A DNA stretch of 64,000 nucleotides from Cycas panzhihuaensis (lineage: Eukaryota > Cycadophyta): positions 61,015,741 to 61,079,740 of the forward strand of contig CM041465.1 in assembly GCA_023213395.1 (NCBI GenBank), in the 5' to 3' direction. The notes under the pieces were generated by a model, which saw nothing but the letters and a program-made list of their open reading frames with translations, did not search any database and had not been told where the DNA came from. This document shows, in pieces, positions 55,953 to 64,000 of this stretch. Within the stretch, counting starts at the first letter, position 1. Every line of letters starts with the position of its first letter. A program made the position numbers and the translations under genes.

Positions 55953-56560
55953 TCAATCCCTAAGAGAGGTAGGAATAGTCTTAGCTAGAATCTTGGCTAA
56001 GATCTTGTCAAATGCTTTCACCTGGTCATTCACTTGAGGATGATATGGGGCAAATACTCTATGGGTGATGTGAAACTTATTACATAGCTCATTAACATGA
56101 AGATTATAAAATGAAGTTCCATTGTCAGTAATAATAACATCCAATATCCCAAACCTACAAATAATGTGTTGAAATATAGACGTAATCATGATCTTTCTAA
56201 TAGTGGAAACCAATAGGATAGCTTCACTCTATTTCATAAAATACTCAGTCACTGTTAGAATGAGCTTATGTCCATTCGAAGATGCTGGAAATATCTGTCT
56301 AATGAGGTTGAGACCGCATTTGGAGAAGGGCCAAGGTGAAACTATTAGTCTCATTTCCTATGTAGATTGATGTATTAGAGTTGCATGGGATTGGCATTTC
56401 TAGCATTTTTGAACATAGCAGTAGGCATCATTAAATAAGATAGGCCAATAATAACCCATACGAAGAATACGATGGGCTATGGATCGACCACTAAAGTGCC
56501 CACCACATATCCCCTCATGGGATTCTATCAAGGCAACTAAAGATTAATCAAGTGAGAGAC
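55953..56560 (-). pseudogene. Integrase of gypsy copy 2
   Basis: The open frame 55953-56213 holds ILDVIITDNGTSFYN (second catalytic Asp in TDNG), NKFHITHRVFAPYHPQ and QVKAFDKIL. As in copy 1, the catalytic Glu position after QV is Lys, which suggests the change predates or recurred in both copies. Upstream to about 56510, CGGHFSGRSIAHRIL and YCYVQKC are the His2Cys2 zinc domain, which is better kept here. Confidence 0.85.
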
Positions 56561-56563
56561 ATC

Positions 56564-57250
56564 TTAGTGGAACCCCATTAAAAGAAGGCTTATATAATAT
56601 GTCATCAAGCAAAAAGTATTGCCTAGTAGTAAGACATAATCATCTTCTCTTCTTCGAAGTAGTAAGGAAAGGGAAAGATTGATCATGAAGGTATAGTATA
56701 ATCTCCCTATATCATAGATCATCAAAAGGGATTCCCTAGATATAGAAGATATGTTCATCCAGGAGGAAATCATCAATAGGTTAGCTAGTAGGATTAGGAA
56801 GAGGAGCATCATCCATGATCTCCAGAATGATCTTGCCTTTCTTAGATTTCTTATTGATCATCTGTAAATTAAATTCTTGAAGTAATAAAGACCACTTACC
56901 TAGTTGACCAGTAAGGTTAAACTTGGTAAGTAGATACCTTATAGGGTCTGATTGAACAATAAGGTGAATCTTATTTCTAAGGAGGTAGTAGCGAAGCTTC
57001 TTAGTGGCAAAAACTAAAGCAAGACACTCTTTCTCAAGAAAAGGATAATGAATCTCATCTTCCACAATGGTCTTACTAATGAAATATATATCCCTCTCTT
57101 TACCAAAATCATCCTCTTATGCTAACATACCTGCTAATGACTCCTCAATAGCTAAAGTATATAAAATAAATGACTTATCAAACCTTAGTAGAGCTAAAAC
57201 TGGAGTAAAAACCAAGGCTTGCTTCAACTTATCTAAGGACTCCTGAACTT
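56564..57250 (-). pseudogene. RT-linked RNase H of gypsy copy 2
   Basis: The open frame 56781-57065 reads IHYPFLEKECLALVFATKKL, RYYLLRNKIHLIVQSDPIRY, then LTGQLGKWSLLLQEF, the typical RNase H/connection of Ty3/gypsy. The frame 56564-56812 continues the connection region, shifted. Confidence 0.85.
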
Positions 57251-58230
57251 AAGGAGTCCATCACAATTCAATATCTTTCTTTAAAAGATTATTGATAAAC
57301 TTAGTATCTAAGGTGGAATTAGTGATGAAACATCTTAGAAAACGAAGCCTACTTAGAAAGGATTTGATCTGTTTTTAAGTCTTGGGAGGAGGCATTTGAA
57401 TGATAGCCTTAATTTTCTCAGGATCAATTCTAATCCTATCTTGAGAAATAATGTTTCCCAACATCTTCCTTGATATAATGACAAAAACATATTTGGAAGG
57501 GTTTAGACATAAGCAATACTTTTTACACCTTTCAAAAATGGTTCTTAGATCACGCAAATGATCATATCTCTTATGTGAAAAGGAAAGCATATCATCTAGA
57601 TAAACGACAATAATATTGCTAATGAAATCATGGAAAATATGGACCATAGCCCTTTGATACACTACACTAACATTCTTCAATCAAAATGGTGTGACTTTAT
57701 AAATAAAGATACCCTAAGAAGTGCTGAAAGTAGTCTTATGATGGTCACAAGGAGTGATAGAAATCTAATTGTATCCTAAAAAACCATCCATAAGGGACAT
57801 TGCCTCAAAACCAGTCATCTGATCCAAGATCTGGTCAAGAAAGGGAAGAGGAAAATTGTCTTTGGGATACACATCATTGATATCGTAAAAGTTGATGCAA
57901 ATTTAAATTATACCATTCTTCTTTACCATAGGAACTATATTAGAGACCCATTGAGAATAATCAATACTCTTAATGAATCTAACTCCTAACAACTTCTCTA
58001 CCTCTTACTTAATGGTGAGGCATGGGTGGATAGGGAATTATTTTTGCCATTTAGGTTTAATACCAAGGATTATGGTAATGTTATGTTTAATGATTTGGGA
58101 TTCAAGGCATTATATGTCTTTAATAGTCCCATGGAAAAACTGAGTATAACTCATGGAAGAGATCCTTAAATTAGGCGATCTCATGGAAACTTTAACTAGC
58201 TCCCACCTTGATAATTCAAGCAGTACCCTC
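57251..58230 (-). pseudogene. Reverse transcriptase of gypsy copy 2
   Basis: The open frame 57375-57680 gives YQRAMVHIFHDFISNIIVVY, then LDDMLSFSHKRYDHLRDL, with the YLDD catalytic box kept, and CLCLNPSKYVF plus LGNIISQDRIRIDPEKI. Upstream, frames to about 58230 give FKDLFHELYSVFPWDY, the region that opens Tat-type RT. Many stops lie in the fingers part. Confidence 0.87.
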
Positions 58231-59429
58231 TATCTCTTGATCTACATTAATAGTTTATTCCATGATCATTGAATTTCCTTCTTCAAAATAAGGAGGAGTA
58301 AGTTCAATCAAAGAAATAGACTCTTAGGGCCGAGAATAATCAACGGTAACTTTAGAAAACCCTAACCTATGGTGTCCATGAGGAAAACAAGGAGATGAAC
58401 CTACTAAATACTCAATGATCACCTCATCATTCTCAAAATGATTAAGGTAAAAGAGGTTGATGAGGTGAAGGTTTTTATATTGAGAAGCAGAAAGAGAGAG
58501 ACATGTAAAAGGAGAAGGAAGACCAACTAAAGAGTTTAGAGTGGGCACAAACTCTATGATTGATAAAACTCGAGAAAAGGTGATAGGCCTATCCACAAAC
58601 TCCTAAATCAAAGAAAAAGCATGATTAAACTCTTAATTATCTATGTCACAATCATGGTAGGACCTAGATATCAAAACAAATGAAGATATAGGATGATCCA
58701 CATAAGGGTGGGAAGGGAAAAAAGATAGTAGAAATGGAATTAAGTTCCTACACTCAAGTCGAGGGATCATGAGTATTTTATCCTGAATCGAGTGGATTAG
58801 TATCTTTACCATCTGACTCTAAGTATGGGTGTTGATGTAACAACATCTTCCTCTCATGCTTATTTAATCATGTCATAAATAAAGGAGAGTAAGAGAAAGA
58901 TGGAGAAGCATCAACACATAAATTATATATAGCTAAAGTTGAAGAAGTAGCCAATGAGGAACTAGTAGCAGGAGGAACCATTGTATTTGTCCCTAAAGGC
59001 AAGCACAAAACCTATGAAAGTTGGTGCTGAACAGGAGGGAAGGTACTTATGTGAATAGGCCTAATTGAGGGTGGGCCTCCATGAGATGTAATAGAATAAG
59101 AGATTACTTCTTTATCAGGAATAACAGAATAGGACGAAGCCAAAGAATAATTAGTTAAGTGTGAAGGCACAAGAACAAATGAGGAACTTGATGATAAAGG
59201 AACATTCTCCACTAAGTCCACATCCCTCACTTCTAGGTGAGTTGAAGGGGCTTCAATAGAAAAATATTGTCCCAAACCAAGTGACTAAAAAATGTATTTC
59301 ATAAAGTTAGAAGATTCACTAGGTTTAGGCGAAGTCTCGATGAGAGGGACTGATTGCTTAATAGGTTTTAGCTTCCATTTAACAATTTTGAGTTGTCCTC
59401 CATGGATGAACCTAAGTTCACTAAAGAGG
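58231..59429 (-). other. Protease-RT linker of gypsy copy 2
   Basis: Decayed coding sequence with a Phe/Ser/Leu-rich open frame (58324-58596) ending in a NDEVIIEYLVG block, and a Ser-rich one (59012-59275). It matches 5561-6780 of copy 1. No enzymatic motif. Confidence 0.55.
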
Positions 59430-59720
59430 GATGAACAAACTATCAACATTTATGTAACCCAAGATCTACCTAAAAGAATGTTATATTCTAAATCCAATTC
59501 AATGATAGTAAGATCGGTAAACACTATCTTTTCTTCCAGAGTGAGGGGAAGAGTAACTTGATCCAAGGGCACTTTTTAATTCTTATCATACCCTTGGTAG
59601 ATCTACTCACATAGATCAAAGACAGAAATCTCCAAATCCTCAATGAGATAAAGAGGGATCACATTAATTGATGATCCCTTATCAATAATCACTCACTTGA
59701 TATTAACATCATCCTTGACA
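59430..59720 (-). pseudogene. Aspartic protease of gypsy copy 2
   Basis: VIIDKGSSINVIPLYLIEDL near 59640-59695 is the retropepsin loop, with catalytic Asp kept and Lys in the x position. VPLDQVTLPLTLEEK follows, then LLGRSW (usually LLGRPW) and ELRFIHGGQLKIV. A TGA replaces Trp just before the loop. This is the Tat-lineage protease layout, shared with element C. Confidence 0.82.
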
Positions 59721-62420
59721 ATTTCAATGTAAAACAAAGGTATATCATTTGATGCATGGGTAGAATAACTAGACAAGGTAGCCAAATCAAAAGTAAGTGT
59801 AGAAGTAGGTGAGGACACTACTGTGGGGACTCCCAATGTATCAAACAAAATTTGACATTTGTTAAGGAAACATTTCAGTAAATCAATGACCAATATGCCT
59901 ACTAGAATAGTTTTTAAATCTTCTACCAAATAGAAGATCCATCCTTTATACTAGAAGGAATGGACCTGAACCTAATGGGACATGGGGGTACTAGAGGTAG
60001 AGAGTCAGGATTCCTAACCATCAAATCATCGAATGATTTAGATGGACTTGCACTCTTTGTAGTCTCCACCATATTTATTGTTCTCTTGGTATCACCACCT
60101 TTGGGAGGTGGGCGAGATTGATTGGTGTTTCTTTTTATTAGAGCATTTACAAGAGTGATAGTCTTTTTTAACAAATTAGAGATTGAAGGTTTGTCTTCAT
60201 CGTCTTATATATGCTTCTCCTTACCTTTATCATCTTTATTAGTTTTCTCACCATGTTGAGGTAATGGATCCTTGTGGATCATTTGGTATTGCAGTGACTT
60301 GGAAGAATGATTTACTTAAGTATTTATATTATGGGCTTCATTTTGAATAGTTTGACACTTACTTCTATCATGTGCATCTGTTTGATTATAGAAGAACCAT
60401 TTTATATTTCTAGATAGAGGAGGAGGTGGGGGAGGAGTTTGTTTCTTCCTCCCCTCAGTTAAGTGAAATACTTTAGTCTCTTGTGAGGGTTGAACTTGAG
60501 ATGGATTATCAACACATAACTTAGTATTGATCACATGCTCAAGTGATCTAATTGAAGAAGTAAGATAATTGTAAGTAAGCTCAGGATGAGTAGCCTTCGT
60601 AGGATGAACTAGTTCTTTAGAAGGCATAGGTTTCCTAACCTTCTTCATACTTGCTTATATTTTGAATGTCTCTAAATCCAAACAATGATCAACTGCTTCC
60701 TCACACATTTGAGGACAGAGTTTCAAAATTTCTAAATGCACATAGGGCCTCAACACATTTCTAAATAGATCAAATAACAAACTGGGATCAAGGTGTGAAT
60801 GGAAAGTATGTACTTGGTCTTTAAATATCCTAACAAGATCCCTTAAAGTCTCATCATAATTTTTTTTTAATTGCTAACAAGGATTTGATGTCTAATTCAA
60901 ATGGTCTCGCCATATCGAAATAGTTGATAAACAAGTTAACTAGTATTGGAATGAGAGAATGAAGGCTAAAGGGAGGTGATAAAATCACTTCAAGGCATCG
61001 ACTTGAAGTGATTTAGGGAACAGGTGCATCATGACATAGTTGTATAGTATAAATTCTGTACAAGCAAGTGTAAATGCCTGTATATGGGAGGCAGGGTCTT
61101 GAGAAGAGTCACCAAAAAATTTAGGAAACTTAGGAAGAAATAGAGGCATAGGTGACAATAAGACCTCATATAGGAAGGGAGACTTTATATAATCTAGGAA
61201 AGGCCTCCTTTACTTCAATGTAGTAGGACGTTAAGGTAAGGATGATGGATGAGGAATATATGAATATATAGGTTGCTAGGATTGCAATTGTTATTGTGAA
61301 ACATCATGAGGTGGGAGACTATAGGAGGGAACAAACCATGTTGCAGGGTTAACCAAAGAGTTGGTTTGAGATATAAGGTGTTAAGGGAAACTTGAGTTGA
61401 AAGTGTAAAAGGAATTAGGTTGTGGGGTAGGTCTAAGAATATATAAAGAAGAAGTGGGATTAGAAGTCCTCAAAGGTTGTGATTATCCTGTTGAAGCATG
61501 AGGATGAGCTAAATAAATATGACAAATATGCTACAATGAGAAAATCACGCTAGATGCTCTAGGAGATGGTGGGCAAGGTCTAGCACCATAAGACCAAGTA
61601 GTATGTGATGCATGAGGGGGTACTTGGGTGATAGAAGAAACAGGATGTGAAGAGGAAATCCTAGTGGAGTAGGAATAAATCAGTTGTAAACTAGGTGAGG
61701 CCATAATCACTTGACTAGAAGTGGATATATGCATGGCACTATGGTTTCCATGAGTAAGAATAATAGTATCACCTCCATAAGTAGGAGGTATGGAATAAGA
61801 AGAATGGATCTGAGTTTATTACCTAGGAGAAGATTGACGAGGTTGTGAATGAGTCAATTTGTAGTTGTCAAATTCCTCCAAACATAGGGAATGAGGTCGT
61901 GACACAGGTCTTGGTGAAGGAGGATGAGAAGGGTGAGGAGACCGAATGGTATTAGGTGAGGGGTCTACTTCAATCAACTCAGATTCTTCACCTAAGGGAT
62001 CAATTTGAGCATGTTGTGGTAGGGATGACATGGTATGAGTCTTTGGGTAAAGTGGGTCATGGTAACCAAGCATAAGTAGTGGGGTAAGGATCCTAATAAG
62101 GACTAACTTAGGGAAGGATAAATGTAGCTAACCTAAAGGTGGTTCCTCTTATGTGAAAGAATGATCCACAAAAGAATAATCATCAAGATACTGAGAAGGT
62201 TCTAGATATCCCTGCTCCACCAGTATGTTATACAGTTAGGTTGAATCTTTGGGAGGATAAACATATATGTCATGTACTTAAGGTTCTAAAGATTTGATGT
62301 ATAATGATGAAACATCATGACCAAAGTGTGACAGGTACACTTGAGAATTAGGTGGAAGGCCTTTAAGTCTAAACGAGTGGCTAGGGATAGGTATTATTGT
62401 TTCCATAGCTTTATTTGAGG
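59721..62420 (-). pseudogene. Gag of gypsy copy 2
   Basis: Reading down from about 62070, the frame 61819-62073 gives a Pro/Ser/His-rich N-terminal region with IDPLGEESELIEV. 61020-61250 covers the gag core. RPFELDIKSLLAIKK lies near 60880-60925, and the frame 60316-60648 has LTYNYLTSSIRSLEHVI and WFFYNQTDAHDRSKC, the Tat Cys/His motif with its first Cys changed to Phe and a His changed to Asn. 59923-60174 is a Lys/Pro/Ser-rich tail. The true N-terminus is not clear; 62100-62420 shows only short frames. Confidence 0.72.
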
Positions 62421-62433
62421 ATAAATAGAGGCT

Positions 62434-62450
62434 CCCCAATATAGTTTCTA
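62434..62450 (-). other. Primer-binding site of gypsy copy 2
   Basis: On the minus strand TAGAAACTATATTGGGG follows TCTTTC and the LTR end. It matches the 8651-8666 site of copy 1 in its ATATTGGGG half, and is a decayed TGGCGAC-type site. Confidence 0.6.
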
Positions 62451-62456
62451 GAAAGA

Positions 62457-64000
62457 TGGTTGGGGTGTAAGGGGGACTTGGACTAGATATCTCTCGATTC
62501 CTTTTTACAATTAAAATTGGGAGACACAAATCTTAAGAAGACCTAAGAGACCATCCTTATCTAACTCCTAAGGAGTCGTCTTTGCCTAGTAGTGTTGTCT
62601 AATGGAGTACAAATAGATATGACAAAAGGCATGGATATATCCTTAACGTCCTTCCTAGGGATTCCTCTCATGTAGTCCTTTCAACCTTTTTATTTCTACT
62701 AGGATGTAGGAGTGGGTAAGCTAATGCAAAAGTGGTTTGTCTTGCTTTATTTATTTTTTTTGTCTTGATTTATATCCACTTTGTTTGTTTTTCCTTTATT
62801 AACTTTTCTCTTTTTGAATGATATTTATAGTTATTTTATGTTCCCTTATGTTTTATTCTTCTTTCTGGATTTTGATATTATAGAAAAGAGACAAGACCAA
62901 GAGAGCAAGATAAATCTATACAACCAAAGAAACTACAAGATCAAACTCACATAAACCTTTTTTTTTGTTTTTTGTTTTTTATTTTTTTTGTTAAATCAAA
63001 ACAAGTAAACTAGAAATAATGCATGCAAGTTCTCTTTTTTTTTTTTTTTTTTTAAATAAAATATACATATGCAACTATGAAATAGATTTCCTATATGCAA
63101 TATGCACACTTCACTTCAACACTAATGATACTACCAAAATCTAAAATTTACTAAATGATTTTATATAAGTTTCTTTTAAAAGAGATCAATCAACATGCAA
63201 AACTAGCCAACATGCTTCAACCTTCATGCATGTAACCAACTCTCTTAAAAAGTGATGAACAATGCACAAAGAAGAGAGATTCTTAAAAGAAACTACTGCT
63301 ATTTTTTAGATAATTTTTAGACCTATGAGATGATAAATAAACCACAAATCTGAACAATAAACATTCATAAAAAATTAGTCCCCAAAGGTTCTATCATAAT
63401 TAAAGTAGTAAGAGCTCCAAAAGGATCCTTGAACCCTATGTAAAAACTAAGAATCAGAAATATTTTAACCATGAAACATCCTCAAATTTTTATTCTCAAG
63501 GTAAAAAAACTAACTTAAAAATAAGAGTGCATGCAACTATAAGAATATATGACAAAAATTTCTTTTCTATTGTAAAAAACACCTTAGAATAGTAGTTTTC
63601 TTTTCAATTGACCAACTCTTCCACAGACTTACCTTCAAAGTAAATCAAAGAAGAAAGAATAGAAATTAAAAGAGGCTAAACTAGAGCCCAATAATTCCAA
63701 AAGAGAGCAGTAAACTAACTAAAATATAAACTACTATAACAAAATAGGAAGGAATAGTTAGATATGTGGTGGAGAGATGACCATGCTCCACCCTAGTCTA
63801 CCCTTAAGGAACCTCATAAAGGGCTAACCTTTAAGTGTATATTTTAGTATCCAAAACTAACACAAGATCACGACAGCAATTAGTCAAAGAAAAGAAAAGT
63901 TTCTAAGCCAAAATCACCTTTAAAGCACCATGAAACAAGCTAGAAATATAATAGGAAATATCTTACCAAATCAAAAGAAGTTTGAAACATAAAACTTGAT
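62457..64000 (-). repeat. 5' LTR of gypsy copy 2 (runs off the window)
   Basis: Starts TGGTTGGGGTG and is collinear with 43752 onward and 8729 onward, apart from a gap near 62640 where about 60 bases of the other copies are missing. By comparison with the 3' LTR, roughly 0.9 kb should remain beyond 64000. Confidence 0.88.

Larger units (their letters stand above)
43752..64000 (-). mobile_element. Ty3/gypsy Tat-like retrotransposon, copy 2 (host of copia F)
   Basis: On the minus strand: 5' LTR (62457 to beyond the window), primer site, gag, protease, linker, RT, RNase H, integrase, archaeal-type RNase H, a repeat-rich 3' UTR and 3' LTR (43752-46222). It is more complete than copy 1, keeping the gag C-terminus and the 3' UTR. 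Copia F interrupts the 3' UTR between 46511 and 52813. It was inserted in the 3' LTR of copia A; the five bases before it are aatta (43747-43751), so the same five are expected at its far end. All coding parts are broken. Confidence 0.9.

Overview
This window looks like intergenic heterochromatin of a land plant. I find no cellular gene, no tRNA, no rRNA and no CRISPR array. Almost every base I can assign belongs to LTR retrotransposons of two plant superfamilies: Ty1/copia, and Ty3/gypsy of the Tat/Ogre-like lineage. Most of the DNA is AT-rich. Its old coding regions are full of TAG/TAA where Gln (CAG/CAA) is expected and TAG/TGA where Trp is expected, as expected for long-methylated plant DNA decaying by 5-methylcytosine deamination. 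The species cannot be told from the sequence, but the depth of nesting fits a large, repeat-rich plant genome.

Layout. 1-599: an unrecognised coding-like remnant. 600-11070: minus-strand Tat-like element (gypsy copy 1), lacking its 3' UTR end and 3' LTR; order on the minus strand is LTR, gag, PR, RT, RNase H, INT, then a second archaeal-type RNase H. 11071-about 12330: 3' end of a copia element (E). From about 12331 to 43751 runs an old plus-strand copia element (A), cut into pieces by later insertions. These are copia B (13471-29439), itself holding a young, GC-richer, non-autonomous Tat-like element C (17292-26487); a small minus-strand LTR element G (32125-34556); and copia D (35149-42580). 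From 43752 past the right end lies a second Tat-like copy (gypsy copy 2, minus strand), inserted 14 bp inside the 3' LTR of copia A and itself interrupted by copia F (46512-52812, minus strand).

The junctions of B, C, D, F and, less surely, G are supported by 5-bp target-site duplications (aggct, gttgt, ctaga/ctagc, gattt, ctaca). For B, C and D the host coding or leader sequence also reads on across the insertion. The order of events is therefore readable: A first, then B, D, G and gypsy copy 2 into A, then C into B and F into gypsy copy 2.

The most interesting points are these. Element C carries gag and protease but no reverse transcriptase, RNase H or integrase, and has two tandem hairpin units in the space where pol should be. 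The LTR pairs of C and G differ mainly by small insertions and deletions rather than substitutions, which may be an assembly artefact at methylated sites. Minisatellite-like repeats in the gypsy 3' UTR also occur between integrase and the extra RNase H. Three copia elements share a long untranslated leader module. None of these elements appears able to make a complete set of proteins; copia F is the best-preserved coding copy.
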